Positions 1 through 10,938 of a DNA stretch of 64,000 nt are shown here, one piece after another (position 1 is the first letter of the stretch; the number at the start of each line of letters is the position of its first letter). The notes below the pieces were generated by a model. That model was not told the DNA's origin and did no database searches. It was given only the letters and a program-made list of their open reading frames with translations. The stretch lies in contig NZ_CP068985.1 in NCBI RefSeq assembly GCF_019397265.1, positions 7,537,001 through 7,601,000 on the forward strand, in the 5' to 3' direction. The stretch comes from Nonomuraea coxensis DSM 45129. Lineage in GTDB: Bacteria; Actinomycetota; Actinomycetes; Streptosporangiales; Streptosporangiaceae. Position numbers and translations under genes: made by a program.

Positions 1-1175
1 GACTTGGCCAGCAGCAGGGCGGCCAGCGTGGGGTCCTGGACCCGTTCGCCCAGGTCGCTGGCGTACGTGCCGCGCGTGGTGCGGGTGATGAACCCGATCG
101 CGGCCTCGTGCTCGCCCAGCTCAAGCAGCCCGACGACGGTGTGCATGCGGTTGGCGAACTCGTGGGCCTGCGCCCGCAGCGCGTCGGTGGCGCTGCTGGC
201 GTCGTCCAGCTCGCGGGCCAGGCGGATCAGCTCGGTACGGTCCCTGAGGGTGACGACCCAGCCGAGGTGCCGGCCGCGTACCGACACGGGGGTGCGGTTG
301 AGCACCAGCACCCGCTCGCCGTGCAGCACGACGCGGTCCTCGCCCGGGTCGGCGCCGCCGAGCACGTCGCGCAGCCGCCCCGAGACCGGCAGCCGGGTCA
401 GGTCCTCACCCTCGTCCACCGCGCCGAGCAGGTCGCGGGCGGCGTCGTTGACCAGCGTCACGCGGCCGTCGAGATCGAGCGCGAGCACGCCCTCCTTGAC
501 GCCGTGCAGCACGCCCTCGCGCTGCTCCAGCAGCGCCGCGATCTCCCTCGGCTCCAGGCCGAAGGTCTGCCTGCGCACCCGGGCGGTGACGAGCGCGGCC
601 AGCGTCAGCCCGGCCAGCATGACCGCGAGCGCGGTCCACACCAGCGGCGGCAGCGCGCCGCCGAGCTGGTTCATGACCGTGGTCTCCAGGACGCCGACGG
701 ACACCAGGCCGATGACGGCGCCGTACTCGTCGCGGATCGGGCTCTTGCCGCGGACCGTGGTGCCGAGCGTGCCGGTCTCGGTGCCGACCCAGCTCCGCCC
801 GGTACGCAGCACCACGGTGCCGTCGGTGGACAGCCGCTTGCCGATGAGCGAGGCGTTGGGGTGGGCGTAGCGGCGCTGCTGGGCGTCGGCGATGACGACG
901 TAGTCGGCGCCGGTCTCCTGCTGGACCCCCAGCGCGAGCGGCTGCAGCACGCTCTCCGGATCGGGCAGCCTGAACGCCGCCCGGACCTGCGGGAGCGCGG
1001 CCACCGACTGGGCGATGGCGAGAGCCCGCTGCTGGTGCAGCGCATCGAGCTGCTCGCGGGTGTGGCCCGCCCACACCGCGGCCGTGCCGCCGGCGGCCAT
1101 CAGCACGATCACCATCTGAAGTACGAAGAGCTGAGTGCCCAGCGGCGCCTCACGCACCCGTCTCGCGAGCCACAT
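1..1175 (-). CDS. CitA/DcuS-family sensor histidine kinase (C-terminus missing)
   Basis: Membrane sensor kinase of the citrate/C4-dicarboxylate type, reaching the window edge before its ATPase domain. Read on the minus strand it starts MWLARRVREAPLGTQLFVLQ, with one hydrophobic helix at about residues 15-38. An extracytoplasmic sCache/PDC-like domain follows (YVVIADAQQRRYAHPN, then VGTETGTLGTTVRGKSPI), then a second helix (PPLVWTALAVMLAGLTLAAL), a PAS domain (LDLDGRVTLVNDAARDLL) and the dimerisation/phosphoacceptor segment RAQAHEFANRMHTVVGLLEL, where the His of AHEFANRMH is the expected phosphorylation site. An in-frame TGA lies six codons before the chosen ATG. It is divergent from a tricarboxylate transporter, the usual setting for this kinase class, so tricarboxylate or dicarboxylate sensing is inferred. 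A response regulator would be expected just outside the window. Confidence 0.85.
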   Translation of the reverse strand, partial: MWLARRVREAPLGTQLFVLQMVIVLMAAGGTAAVWAGHTREQLDALHQQRALAIAQSVAALPQVRAAFRLPDPESVLQPLALGVQQETGADYVVIADAQQRRYAHPNASLIGKRLSTDGTVVLRTGRSWVGTETGTLGTTVRGKSPIRDEYGAVIGLVSVGVLETTVMNQLGGALPPLVWTALAVMLAGLTLAALVTARVRRQTFGLEPREIAALLEQREGVLHGVKEGVLALDLDGRVTLVNDAARDLLGAVDEGEDLTRLPVSGRLRDVLGGADPGEDRVVLHGERVLVLNRTPVSVRGRHLGWVVTLRDRTELIRLARELDDASSATDALRAQAHEFANRMHTVVGLLELGEHEAAIGFITRTTRGTYASDLGERVQDPTLAALLLAK

Positions 1176-1264
1176 CTGTCTGCACCCAGGTCACGACCAA
1201 TACGACCACTATGACGGCAAGCATGCAAAGCCTCGACGCCGACCGGAAGGGGATTCACCATCCC

Positions 1265-1284
1265 ATTTTCATAACCGTGAATTT
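1265..1284. promoter_or_regulatory. AT-rich inverted repeat upstream of tctC (possible response-regulator site)
   Basis: A conspicuously AT-rich patch in a GC-rich region contains TTCA-TAACCG-TGAA (1268-1281), flanked by further A/T runs on both sides. It lies about 20-40 bases before the tctC start, in the intergenic region shared with the sensor kinase. A binding site for the cognate response regulator is inferred from position only; no consensus is matched. Confidence 0.25.
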
Positions 1285-1303
1285 CTCTTTCCTGGAGTCG
1301 ATC

Positions 1304-2275
1304 ATGCGTCTGCGCGTCATCGTCACGCTCGCGGCGTTCTCCCTGGCCGCCCTGACCGGCTGCGGCGGGCAGGGCGGGGGGACCACCGCCTCGGGTTCGC
1401 TGCGCATCATGGCCCCGGCCGCGCCCGGCGGCGGCTGGGACCAGACCTCCCGCACCGCCGAGCAGGCGTTCAAGAGCGCCGCGCCGGACCGCAAGGTCGA
1501 GGTGTTCAACGTGCCCGGCGCGGGCGGCACCATCGGCCTGGCCCAGCTCGCCGGCGAGAAGGGCAACGGCAACCTGCTCATGACGATGGGCCTGGTCATG
1601 GTGGGCGCCATCGAGCAGAACAAGTCGAAGGTCACGCTGGCGGAGACCACCCCGATCGCGAAGCTGACCGAGGAGTACGAGATCGTCGTGGTCCCGGCCG
1701 CCTCGCCCCACAAGACGCTGGCCGACCTGGTGGCGGCGTGGAAGGCCGATCCGGCGAAGGTGTCGATCTCCGGCGGCTCGGCGGGCGGCACCGACCACAT
1801 CGTGGCCGGGCTCATGGCCAAGGCCGCGGGCGTGGACCCCAAGCAGGTCAACTACATCGCCCACTCCGGCGGCGGCGAGGCGCTGAACGAACTCCTCGGC
1901 GGCAAGGTCACCGCCGGCGTCTCGGGCGTCTCCGAGTTCGCCGAGCACGTCAGGTCGGGCAAGCTGCGCGCCCTCGGCGTCACCTCCGGCGAGCGCCTGC
2001 CCGGCCTGGACGCGCCCACCCTCAAGGAGGGCGGCCTGGACGTGGAGCTGGCCAACTGGCGCGGCTTCGTCGCCCCCGCCGGCCTGTCCGAGGCCGACAG
2101 GACCGCGCTGACCGACCTGGTCACCAAGATGCACGACGCCCAGCCGTGGAAGGACGCCGTCGCCAAGAACGGCTGGATCGACTCCTTCCAGACCGGTCAG
2201 CCCTTCGCCGACTTCCTGAACGCCGAGCAGACCCGGGTCAAGGGCATCATCGCCGAGATGGGGCTCGTGTCCTGA
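1304..2275 (+). CDS. tctC: Tripartite tricarboxylate transporter substrate-binding lipoprotein TctC
   Basis: Extracytoplasmic solute-binding protein of the TTT family (Bug/TctC), 323 residues. The ATG at 1304 follows a GGAG at 1294-1297 and opens a lipoprotein signal peptide ending in the lipobox LTGC (Cys at about residue 19). The body shows the typical TctC features: [10 protein letters not shown] near the N-terminus, [15 protein letters not shown], and the late [11 protein letters not shown]. The family binds tricarboxylates, dicarboxylates or aromatic acids and hands them to the TctBA membrane pair; the actual substrate cannot be read here. The stop overlaps the tctB start as ATGA. Earlier in-frame starts near 1211 would add a non-hydrophobic leader before the signal peptide and are rejected. 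Confidence 0.93.
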   Translation: MRLRVIVTLAAFSLAALTGCGGQGGGTTASGSLRIMAPAAPGGGWDQTSRTAEQAFKSAAPDRKVEVFNVPGAGGTIGLAQLAGEKGNGNLLMTMGLVMVGAIEQNKSKVTLAETTPIAKLTEEYEIVVVPAASPHKTLADLVAAWKADPAKVSISGGSAGGTDHIVAGLMAKAAGVDPKQVNYIAHSGGGEALNELLGGKVTAGVSGVSEFAEHVRSGKLRALGVTSGERLPGLDAPTLKEGGLDVELANWRGFVAPAGLSEADRTALTDLVTKMHDAQPWKDAVAKNGWIDSFQTGQPFADFLNAEQTRVKGIIAEMGLVS

Positions 2276-2769
2276 TGACGCGCCTGCGTTCCTGGTGGCG
2301 GCCCGAGCTCGGGCTCGCGCTCGTGGTGCTCGGGCTGGGAGTCTTCGTGATCGCCGGGACGCTCGACGTCTCGGCGGCGGCCTCCCGGCTCGGCCCCGGG
2401 CCCCGGTTCTTCCCCGTGCTGGTCGGCGGGGCCATGGTGGTCATCGGCCTGTTCTACGTCCTCGACGTGCTGCGCGGCGGGCACGGCGACCCCGAGGAGA
2501 GCGAGGACGTCGACGCCGCCGCCCCCGCCGACCGGCGCGGCGTGCTGCTGGTGAGCGGCATCTTCCTGGCCTTCGCCGCGCTGCTCGACCTGCTCGGCTG
2601 GATCATCGGCGCGAGCCTGCTGTTCTTCGGGCTGTCGGTGGCGCTCGGGGCCGAGCACAAGGTGCGGGCGGCCGTGGTCGCCGTGGTCATGGGCGTGCTC
2701 ACGTACGTGCTGTTCGTGAAGGGGCTCGGCGTGCGGCTGCCGGACGGGCCGCTCGCGGGGGTGATGTGA
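2275..2769 (+). CDS. tctB: Tripartite tricarboxylate transporter small membrane subunit TctB
   Basis: Small membrane subunit of the TTT transporter, 164 residues with four predicted helices, the family norm. These lie around residues 12-30 ([16 protein letters not shown]), 46-65 ([19 protein letters not shown]), 92-125 ([20 protein letters not shown] onward) and 133-150. The stretch [10 protein letters not shown] is typical of TctB. An acidic loop ([15 protein letters not shown]) separates the second and third helices. Its ATG overlaps the tctC stop by four bases, and tctA starts one base after its own stop, so the three genes are translationally coupled. Confidence 0.9.
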   Translation: MTRLRSWWRPELGLALVVLGLGVFVIAGTLDVSAAASRLGPGPRFFPVLVGGAMVVIGLFYVLDVLRGGHGDPEESEDVDAAAPADRRGVLLVSGIFLAFAALLDLLGWIIGASLLFFGLSVALGAEHKVRAAVVAVVMGVLTYVLFVKGLGVRLPDGPLAGVM

Positions 2770-2770
2770 G

Positions 2771-4294
2771 ATGACCTCCCTGGAGCTGCTGCTGGACGGC
2801 TTCGCGGCCGCGCTCACCCCCGTCAACCTCATGTACGCGCTGGTCGGCGTCACCCTCGGCACCCTGGTCGGCGTGCTGCCCGGCATCGGGCCGGCGATGA
2901 CGGTGGCGCTGCTGCTGCCGGTCACGTTCACGGTGCCGCCGACCGCCGCGTTCATCATGTTCGCCGGCATCTACTACGGCGGCATGTACGGCGGCTCGAC
3001 CACGTCCATCCTGCTCAACACGCCCGGCGAGTCCTCCTCCATGATCACCGCGCTGGAGGGCAACAAGATGGCCCGGCGCGGGCGGGCGGCGCAGGCCCTC
3101 GCCACGGCGGCCATCGGCTCGTTCGTGGCCGGGACCGTCGCCACCGCGCTGCTGGTCGTGGCGGCCCCGGCGGTGGTGGCGTTCGCGATCTCGTTCGGGC
3201 CCGAGGACTACTTCGCGCTCGCCGTCCTCGCGTTCACCGCGGTGTCGTCGGTGCTGTCGCGCTCGGTCGTGCGCGGCCTCGCCTCGCTCGGCCTCGGCCT
3301 CGTGATCGGGCTCGTCGGCATCGACCAGCAGACCGGGCAGGCGCGGCTCACGCTCGGCGTCCCGCAACTCCTCGACGGCATCGACGTGGTGATCGTCGCG
3401 GTCGGCCTGTTCGCGCTGGGCGAGGCCCTGTACGTGGCCTCGCGGCTGCGCCACTCGCCTCCCTCCGTGGTGCCCGTCGGGCGGGCGTGGATGGGGCGGG
3501 CGGACTGGCGGCGCTCCTGGCTGCCGTGGCTGCGCGGCACCGCGCTGGGGTTCCCGTTCGGGGCGCTGCCGGGCGGCGGGGCCGAGATCCCGACGTTCCT
3601 GTCGTACGCGGCCGAGCGCCGCCTGGCCCGCGGGGTGGCCCGCGAGGAGTACGGCAAGGGCGCCATCGAGGGCGTCGCCGGTCCCGAGGCGGCCAACAAC
3701 GCCTCCGCCGCCGGCACCCTCGTGCCGCTGCTCACGCTGGGCCTGCCCACCTCCGCGACCGCCGCGATCATGCTGGCCGCCTTTCAGCAGTACGGCCTGC
3801 AGCCCGGCCCCCAGCTCTTCGACCACAACCCGGCGCTGGTCTGGGCCATGATCGCCTCGCTGTTCATCGGCAACGCGATGCTGCTGGTGCTCAACCTGCC
3901 GCTGGCCCCGGTGTGGGCGCGGGTGCTGCGGGTGCCGAGGCCGTACCTGTACGCCGGGATCGTGCTGTTCGCCGCCCTCGGCGTGTACGCGCTGAACGGC
4001 ACCGTCGTGGACCTGTTCGTGCTGTACGTCCTCGGCCTGCTCGGCTACGCCATGCGCCGCTTCGGCCTGCCCATCGCCCCCGCGGTGATCGGCATGATCC
4101 TGGGGCCGATGGCGGAGATCCAGCTCCGCCGGGCGCTCGCGATCGGCGCGGGCGACGCGAGCGTGCTGGTGCGCAGCCCGGTCGCGGCGGTGCTGCTGGC
4201 GCTGGCGGCGCTGGCCCTGCTGACGCCCCTCGCGAGGCGCCTGACGGCCCGACCTGGCGCACCCTCCTACGGAAGGCCCGCCCCCGAGGACTGA
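2771..4294 (+). CDS. tctA: Tripartite tricarboxylate transporter large membrane subunit TctA
   Basis: Large permease subunit of the TTT transporter, 507 residues, about 11-12 helices, full length. Conserved TctA signatures are present: [17 protein letters not shown] near residue 35-50, [20 protein letters not shown] at about residues 65-85, and [19 protein letters not shown] with [13 protein letters not shown] near residues 296-330. These repeated Gly/Pro-rich loops form the transport path. It completes a tctCBA operon driven by a sodium or proton gradient. The operon ends convergently six bases from the MFS gene. Confidence 0.94.
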   Translation: MTSLELLLDGFAAALTPVNLMYALVGVTLGTLVGVLPGIGPAMTVALLLPVTFTVPPTAAFIMFAGIYYGGMYGGSTTSILLNTPGESSSMITALEGNKMARRGRAAQALATAAIGSFVAGTVATALLVVAAPAVVAFAISFGPEDYFALAVLAFTAVSSVLSRSVVRGLASLGLGLVIGLVGIDQQTGQARLTLGVPQLLDGIDVVIVAVGLFALGEALYVASRLRHSPPSVVPVGRAWMGRADWRRSWLPWLRGTALGFPFGALPGGGAEIPTFLSYAAERRLARGVAREEYGKGAIEGVAGPEAANNASAAGTLVPLLTLGLPTSATAAIMLAAFQQYGLQPGPQLFDHNPALVWAMIASLFIGNAMLLVLNLPLAPVWARVLRVPRPYLYAGIVLFAALGVYALNGTVVDLFVLYVLGLLGYAMRRFGLPIAPAVIGMILGPMAEIQLRRALAIGAGDASVLVRSPVAAVLLALAALALLTPLARRLTARPGAPSYGRPAPED

Positions 4295-4332
4295 CCGGTC
4301 CTACGCGGGGCCGGCCCCCGAGGGCTGACCGG
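4280..4332. repeat. 19-bp imperfect direct repeat spanning two convergent gene ends
   Basis: GCCCCCGAGGACTGACCGG (4280-4298) recurs as GCCCCCGAGGGCTGACCGG (4314-4332), 18 of 19 identical. The first copy encodes the end of tctA on the plus strand. The second lies in the C-terminal codons of the MFS gene on the minus strand. Local duplication at the convergent junction is the simplest reading; no function is evident. Confidence 0.6.
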
Positions 4333-5653
4333 CCGGCGCCCCGGCCTCGCTGACCTGGCGGGGCCGGCCGAACGCCCTGGGGGCGATGGCCAGCCCCGCC
4401 AGCGCCATCACCAGCGTCGCCGCGAACACCACCCAGTACTCCCGCCCCGCCGACAGGAACAGCGCCCCCGTGACCGCCACCGACACCACCGAGAACACCG
4501 ACTCCCCCACCTGCAGCGCCGAACTGTTCTCCCCCTGCTCGCCCGGCGCCGACAGCTCCAGCGTGAGCACCGACAGCGTCGGATAGATCAGCCCGATCCC
4601 GAACCCGGTGACGATCCACGCCGGATACGCCACCGCCAACGGCACCGACGGGATCGTCACCGCCCCCATGGCCACGATGCCGGCCGCGATCATCGCCGAG
4701 CCGAGCCGCAGGTTGGTCCGCTGCCCGAAGACCTCCCGCCCCTGCAGCCACGACGCGAACGACCAGCTCAGCGCGCCACCGGTGAGCACCAGCCCGGCCG
4801 CCGTCGTGGACAGCTCGCGCTCCTCGCGCAGCATGAGCGGCACCATCACCTCGGCCGCGAAGAACGCCCCGGCGGCCAGCCCGCGCAGCCCCACGACGGA
4901 CGGCAGCCCGCGGGCCGCCCGCAGCGTCCCGGGCGGCAGCAGCCGGGGCAGCGCCACGGCCAGCACCACGAGCCCGGCGATCAGCAGGGGCAGCCGCCCG
5001 TCGGTGCTGCCGTACTGCATGAGCACGGCCCCGACGGCCGTCACCGCCGCCCACGTGATCTTCGCCGACAGGCCGGGGGCGGGCGCGCGCTGCCCGCCGC
5101 TCACCGGCTGCCCCGCCAGCCCGCGCACCAGCAGCAACCCGGCGGCCCCGGTCAGGAACGGCACCAGCAGGAACACCGACCGCCAGCCCAGCGCGTCGGT
5201 CAGCACGCCCACGATCGCCGGTCCCACCATCGACGGCACCACCCACGCCGTCGCGAACAACGAGAAGATCCGCGGATGCAGCTCCTCGGGATAGACCCGG
5301 GCCACCAGCACGTACAGCGCCACGCTGACCAGCGCCCCGCCGAACCCCTGCACGAAGCGGCCGGCGATCAGCACCTCCATGCTCGGCGCGAGCCCCGCCA
5401 CGGCCAGCCCGGCCGCGAACCCGGCCACGCCCGTCCACAGCGGCGCCCGCGGCCCGCGCAGGTCGGCCCACCGGCCGCCGAGCACCGTGCCGACCACGCT
5501 CGCCGCCATCGCGCCGCTGAAGGCCAGCCCGTACAGCTCCAGCCCGCCCAGCTCCTCGGCCACGACCGGCATCGCGATCGCGACCGCCATGTACTCGAAG
5601 GCCACCAGCGACATCAGCGCCACCAGGCCGGCCGTCAACGCTTTCCTCGTCAT
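4301..5653 (-). CDS. MFS transporter, drug-efflux type
   Basis: Major facilitator superfamily protein, 450 residues, about 12-14 helices. The MFS motif A region appears as [15 protein letters not shown] in the loop after helix 2. [13 protein letters not shown] follows in helix 4, and the helix-5 stretch [20 protein letters not shown] resembles motif C (drug/H+ antiporters). This supports export of a small molecule, substrate unknown. The start at ATG 5653 ([10 protein letters not shown]) begins directly before helix 1; an earlier frame-open extension of 30 Arg-rich residues is not credible. It stands alone between convergent tctA and upstream gatB, so no local regulator can be assigned. Confidence 0.85.
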   Translation of the reverse strand: MTRKALTAGLVALMSLVAFEYMAVAIAMPVVAEELGGLELYGLAFSGAMAASVVGTVLGGRWADLRGPRAPLWTGVAGFAAGLAVAGLAPSMEVLIAGRFVQGFGGALVSVALYVLVARVYPEELHPRIFSLFATAWVVPSMVGPAIVGVLTDALGWRSVFLLVPFLTGAAGLLLVRGLAGQPVSGGQRAPAPGLSAKITWAAVTAVGAVLMQYGSTDGRLPLLIAGLVVLAVALPRLLPPGTLRAARGLPSVVGLRGLAAGAFFAAEVMVPLMLREERELSTTAAGLVLTGGALSWSFASWLQGREVFGQRTNLRLGSAMIAAGIVAMGAVTIPSVPLAVAYPAWIVTGFGIGLIYPTLSVLTLELSAPGEQGENSSALQVGESVFSVVSVAVTGALFLSAGREYWVVFAATLVMALAGLAIAPRAFGRPRQVSEAGAPAGQPSGAGPA

Positions 5654-5749
5654 GCCGCCGAACCTACGGCCTGGCCGCGCGCCGCACCTCCGGCGGGGGT
5701 GCCGCTCCGCCTCGGCAATCGGGCCTAGGACCTGCCTCACCACGCACGA

Positions 5750-5777
5750 GGGCCCCGCCGCCGCGGCGACGAGGCCC
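5750..5777 (-). terminator. GC-rich hairpin after gatB
   Basis: Downstream of the gatB stop (5798), GGGCC (5750-5754) pairs with GGCCC (5773-5777), with an inner CGCCG/CGGCG stem and a CCG loop. There is no U-tract, which is usual for actinomycete terminators. It is the only obvious hairpin between gatB and the MFS gene. Confidence 0.35.
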
Positions 5778-5797
5778 CTGACCGCGCGTCCGGACGG

Positions 5798-7303
5798 TTA
5801 CTCGGACACGCCCAGCTTCTCCAGGATGAGCTGCCGGGCGCGGGCGGCGTCCGCCTTGCCCTTGCTGGCCCGCATGACCCCGCCGACCAGCGCGCCGGCG
5901 GCGGCGATCTTCCCTGCGCGCACCTTGTCGGCCGCGTCGGCGTTGTCGGCCAGCACCTGGTCGATGATCGCCGACAGCTCGCCCTCGTCGTTGACGATCT
6001 TCAGCCCGCGCGCCTCGACGACCTCGTCAGGGCTGCCCTCGCCGCCGAGCACGCCCTCCAGCACCTCGCGCGCCAGCTTGTCGTTGAGCGCGCCGGAGGC
6101 GACCAGCTCGGTCACCCGCGCGACCTGCGCCGGCGTGATGGCCAGCTCGGCCAGCGGCACGCCGGTCTCGTTGGCGCGGCGGGCCAGCTCGCCCATCCAC
6201 CACTTGCGCGCGTCGGCCGCCGGCGCGCCGGCCGCGACCGTCGCCTCGACCAGGTCGAACGCGTCGGCGTTGTGCATGGCCTGCATGTCGAGGTCGGACA
6301 GCCCCCACTCGGCCTGCAGCCGCCTGCGCCGCACCGACGGCAGCTCGGGCAGCGCCGCCTTCAGCTCGGCCACCCACGCCGGGTCGGGCGCGATCGGCAC
6401 CAGGTCGGGCTCGGGGAAGTAGCGGTAGTCCTGCGCCTCCTCCTTGGAACGCCCGGACGTGGTGGTGCCGGTGTCCTCGTGGAAGTGCCGGGTCTCCTGG
6501 ACGATCGTGCCGCCGTCGGCGAGGACGGCGGCCTGCCGCTCGATCTCGCTCCGCACGGCCCGCTCGACGCTGCGCAGCGAGTTGACGTTCTTGGTCTCGG
6601 TGCGGGTGCCCCACTCCGACGCGCCGCGCGGCATCAGCGAGACGTTGACGTCGCAGCGCAGCGAGCCCTCCTCCATGCGCACGTCGGAGACGCCGAGCGA
6701 GCGCATGATCTCACGCAGCTCGGTGACGTACGCGCGGGCGACGTCGGGCGCGAGCCGGTCGGTGCCGGGGATGGGCTTGGTGACGATCTCGACCAGCGGG
6801 ATGCCCGCCCGGTTGTAGTCGACGATCGAGTGGTCGGCCCCGTGGATGCGCCCGGTCGCGCCGCCCACGTGGGTGGACTTGCCGGTGTCCTCCTCCAGGT
6901 GCACCCGCTCGATGCCGATGCGCACGGTCTCGCCGTTCACCTCGACGTCGAGGTAGCCGTCGAAGCAGAGCGGCTCGTCGTACTGGGAGATCTGGTAGTT
7001 CTTCGGCATGTCCGGATAGAAGTAGTTCTTCCGGGCGAAGCGGCACCACTCGGCGATCGAGCAGTTGAGCGCCAGGCCGATGCGGATCGTCGACTCGATC
7101 GCCATGGCGTTGGCCACCGGCAGCGCGCCGGGCAGCGCCAGGCAGGTCGGGCAGACCTGCGTGTTGGGCGGAGCGCCGAAGGTGGTCTTGCAGCCGCAGA
7201 ACATCTTCGACCTGGTGCCCAGCTCGACGTGCGTCTCCAGCCCGAGCACCGGCTCGAACCGCTCCAGCGCTTCGTCGTACGGCATGAGCGTACCGGCAGT
7301 CAT
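5798..7303 (-). CDS. gatB: Asp-tRNA(Asn)/Glu-tRNA(Gln) amidotransferase subunit B
   Basis: GatB is the tRNA-binding and kinase subunit of the GatCAB amidotransferase, which converts mischarged Glu-tRNA(Gln) (and Asp-tRNA(Asn)) using ammonia from GatA. The 501-residue length is normal. Diagnostic segments are [18 protein letters not shown] with [12 protein letters not shown] (the zinc cysteines), [27 protein letters not shown] and the GatB/YqeY tail ([17 protein letters not shown]). The ATG at 7303 is preceded by AAGGAC. Unusually, it is separated from gatA by two unrelated genes on the same strand, so it may depend on transcription running through them. Confidence 0.97.
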   Translation of the reverse strand: MTAGTLMPYDEALERFEPVLGLETHVELGTRSKMFCGCKTTFGAPPNTQVCPTCLALPGALPVANAMAIESTIRIGLALNCSIAEWCRFARKNYFYPDMPKNYQISQYDEPLCFDGYLDVEVNGETVRIGIERVHLEEDTGKSTHVGGATGRIHGADHSIVDYNRAGIPLVEIVTKPIPGTDRLAPDVARAYVTELREIMRSLGVSDVRMEEGSLRCDVNVSLMPRGASEWGTRTETKNVNSLRSVERAVRSEIERQAAVLADGGTIVQETRHFHEDTGTTTSGRSKEEAQDYRYFPEPDLVPIAPDPAWVAELKAALPELPSVRRRRLQAEWGLSDLDMQAMHNADAFDLVEATVAAGAPAADARKWWMGELARRANETGVPLAELAITPAQVARVTELVASGALNDKLAREVLEGVLGGEGSPDEVVEARGLKIVNDEGELSAIIDQVLADNADAADKVRAGKIAAAGALVGGVMRASKGKADAARARQLILEKLGVSE

Positions 7304-7353
7304 GATGAGGTCCTTAGTTCAGATCGTTGCTTTTCAAGCTATCGCGTGGACGG

Positions 7354-7929
7354 TCAGAGGAAGCCATGGCTCCTCAGCGCCTTCGAGGTGGCCTCCACCC
7401 AGCCCGCGTAGGCGGGCAACTGGGCCAGCACGGCGAGATCGACGTGATCACCGGCGAAGGCGAAATGCTCGTCCACCTTCCGGTGACGCACTCCTGCCAG
7501 CACGGCTCTCAGCACGGACTTCGGATCGGGAAGTCTCTCGGCCTCGCGCGGCTTGCCCGGCAGGCGGCTGAGGTCGACGCCGGGAACCCGGGCCCACACC
7601 TGGGCGTCCACCAGGAGCCATGCCTCGGTCTCCTTCACGGGCACCAGAGGAATGACACTCTCGCCGGCGTGCCGGGAAGCCTTGTCCCGTTCCCGGTGGT
7701 CGCTGTGCAGGAAGATCAGATGGCAATCGTCCGCCAGCTCCTGGATGGCCTGCCGGACGCGGTCGTCATCCTTGATCATGCGGCACACGCCGTACTGCAC
7801 CGCCTGCACGTCCACCGGACGTGGCGCGTGATCCGTCAAGGCTCGGAGCTGGCGCCCGATGACCCTGCCGAGGAAGAGCTCGTCCGTGTCGCCCTCCGTG
7901 ACCAGTCCTGGCACGAGCGGCCGGCTCAT
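7354..7929 (-). CDS. DUF4276-family, TOPRIM-like protein
   Basis: Small protein of 191 residues matching DUF4276 in layout. An N-terminal VTEGDTDELFL (Glu12) is followed by LIFLHSDHRERD (Asp77) and then VPVKETEAWLLVD (Glu100, Glu102). The order of an early Glu and a later Asp-rich strand resembles a TOPRIM nuclease core, the fold assigned to DUF4276-type proteins. Nuclease activity is inferred. Its ATG overlaps the stop of the upstream ATPase gene (ATGA), implying matched synthesis of the two proteins, and it ends 50 bases before gatB. Codons such as CCA, GGA, CGA, TTG and CGT are more common than in the flanking gat genes, which suggests transfer. It recalls split OLD or PARIS-type ATPase plus TOPRIM pairs, but no homology search was run. 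Confidence 0.7.
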   Translation of the reverse strand: MSRPLVPGLVTEGDTDELFLGRVIGRQLRALTDHAPRPVDVQAVQYGVCRMIKDDDRVRQAIQELADDCHLIFLHSDHRERDKASRHAGESVIPLVPVKETEAWLLVDAQVWARVPGVDLSRLPGKPREAERLPDPKSVLRAVLAGVRHRKVDEHFAFAGDHVDLAVLAQLPAYAGWVEATSKALRSHGFL

Positions 7930-8981
7930 GGCACCTGTCCGACCGTGCTCAGGTAGCTGCGCACCTGACGTGGGGACACGAAAGTGCCCGGCTCTCCCGA
8001 CCTGCGCACCGGCTTGGCGACGGTCACCCGGGATCGAGGGCTCCCTCCGCCGGTCCGCCAGACCGACTCGAGGAAGACCAAGGCGTCCGGCGCCGCCTGG
8101 TAGAGCGTCGACACCGCGACGGGTGAGTGGGTGGTGAGGATCACCTGCCGCCAGGATCGCTCCGTGGCCCCCACGCGCTGCGCGGCCCTCTCCAGCAGTT
8201 GCCCGAGCCTGCTCGGGTGCAGACCGTTCTCCACTTCCTCCACCATGAGCAGGCCCGAGGACGACGGGTCGTAGAGGGCGGCCAGCAACGCCAGCACCCG
8301 CAACGTGCCGTCGGACGCGAGCCTGCCCGGCATCGGCTCATGGTCGACGAGAATGTCGAACGACCACTCCTCCTGCCGCTCGTCCAGAACCGGACAGACG
8401 CCCGTGACGTCGGGTATCAATGCGGAGACGTCCACCATGAGGTCGTCCAGCTCACCCGTGTCCTTCATCCTGCCCAGCACCGCTGCCAGATTGGCGGCGT
8501 TCTCCGTCAGTGGCCGGCGGTCGTGCGCCGAGGCCGGGCGCCGCATCGCAGCAGGGTCCGGCACGTGGAAGTGCCAGCGCCGGGCTTCCTCGGGCCACAC
8601 CTTCTGCCCAGCCGCACGGGGCGAGGTCTCCACCGACCAGCTCCCGGACCTGACGGCCTCGATCCGAGCGCCGATCCTCTCCCAGGAGGCGTGCGGTCCC
8701 GGCTCCGCGACGACGTTCATCGTGAACCGCGGCGACGGACCCTGTCCCATCGGCCGGTGGAACAACTCCTGCGGTTTGCCTCTTCTCGGAGTGAGCAGCG
8801 GGTCCTCGTCGGCGAACGCCATGCTCGCGTGGGACATCAGGGCCGAGCGGGCGAACGCCAGCGCGTCCAGCAGGTTGGACTTGCCGCTGGAGTTCGGGCC
8901 CACGAGGGCGAGGAACGGCGGCACGTCGAGGGCGAAGTCCAGGAAGGACTTGAACCCGTCGATCTCGATGCGCGTGAGCAT
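7926..8981 (-). CDS. AAA/OLD-like ATPase partner of the DUF4276 protein
   Basis: SMC/RecF-like ATPase, 351 residues. It starts MLTRIEIDGFKSF, the classic opening of this class. Walker A is GPNSSGKS (28-35), a signature-like SDGTLRVLALLAAL is at 223-236, Walker B is LLMVEEVENGLHP (from 244) and the switch histidine is in TTHSP (283-287). The protein lacks the C-terminal TOPRIM domain of full OLD nucleases; the neighbouring gene encodes a TOPRIM-like protein and overlaps it by four bases. AAAGGAG lies eight bases before the ATG. The codons ACT, AGA-AGA, AAA, TTG and GGT occur close together, unlike gatA. Location inside the gat operon and this architecture suggest an acquired defence or DNA-damage module; function is inferred. 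Confidence 0.8.
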   Translation of the reverse strand: MLTRIEIDGFKSFLDFALDVPPFLALVGPNSSGKSNLLDALAFARSALMSHASMAFADEDPLLTPRRGKPQELFHRPMGQGPSPRFTMNVVAEPGPHASWERIGARIEAVRSGSWSVETSPRAAGQKVWPEEARRWHFHVPDPAAMRRPASAHDRRPLTENAANLAAVLGRMKDTGELDDLMVDVSALIPDVTGVCPVLDERQEEWSFDILVDHEPMPGRLASDGTLRVLALLAALYDPSSSGLLMVEEVENGLHPSRLGQLLERAAQRVGATERSWRQVILTTHSPVAVSTLYQAAPDALVFLESVWRTGGGSPRSRVTVAKPVRRSGEPGTFVSPRQVRSYLSTVGQVP

Positions 8982-8996
8982 GCCGCCGTCTCCTTT

Positions 8997-9025
8997 CTCG
9001 TCGCTCGTCCGCTCGTCGCTCGTCC
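8997..9025. repeat. Two 14-bp direct repeats at the gatA/ATPase junction
   Basis: CTCGTCGCTCGTCC occurs at 8997-9010 and again at 9012-9025, separated by one base. The repeats fill most of the 59-base gap between the end of gatA and the ATPase start, so they lie in the ATPase leader. They could be a scar of insertion or simple slippage. Confidence 0.7.
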
Positions 9026-9040
9026 TGAAAGCCCGCGGTC

Positions 9041-10527
<1,487 letters not shown>

Positions 10528-10531
<4 letters not shown>

Positions 10532-10827
10532 GCCTCCTCCCCGAGGATGCGCGGCACCTGGAAGCGGTCGTCCTCGACGGCGGGCGCGCCGGAGAGCGCC
10601 TGCTCGGGGGTCAGGGACGGCCGCGCCTCGTCGGCACGGAAGACATTGGTGAGCGGAAGCGCGTGCGACGAAGGCGGAACGTCCTCGGCGGCGACCTCGG
10701 CCACCTTCGCGACCGACTCGATGATGGCATCGAGCTGGGTGGCGTAGTGGTCGAGCTCGTCGTCCGTGAGCGCCAGCCTGGACAACCGGGCCAGGTGTGC
10801 GACCTCGTCGCGGGTTATGGCGGACAT
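10528..10827 (-). CDS. gatC: Asp-tRNA(Asn)/Glu-tRNA(Gln) amidotransferase subunit C
   Basis: Short GatC subunit of 99 residues that stabilises the GatA-GatB complex. The helical N-terminus [20 protein letters not shown] and the C-terminal [26 protein letters not shown] follow the family pattern, where the latter wraps around GatA. It is first in the gat transcription unit and is translationally coupled to gatA. Confidence 0.95.
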
Positions 10828-10938
10828 GAGTCGTTTAACCCGTTTCGTGGATGGAGTCTTTGGACACTGCCATCCTAGGGGGCTTGACGCAGCGCACCCG
10901 AACGATTAACCCCCTGGCAACATCCGCGCGGCGATCGG

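Noticed and set aside
4-1214. Long plus-strand open frames (288 and 368 codons)
   Set aside because: They are antisense to a sensor kinase with recognisable PAS and H-box; their translations are Arg/Ser/Ala-rich without motifs, as expected from GC-rich DNA.
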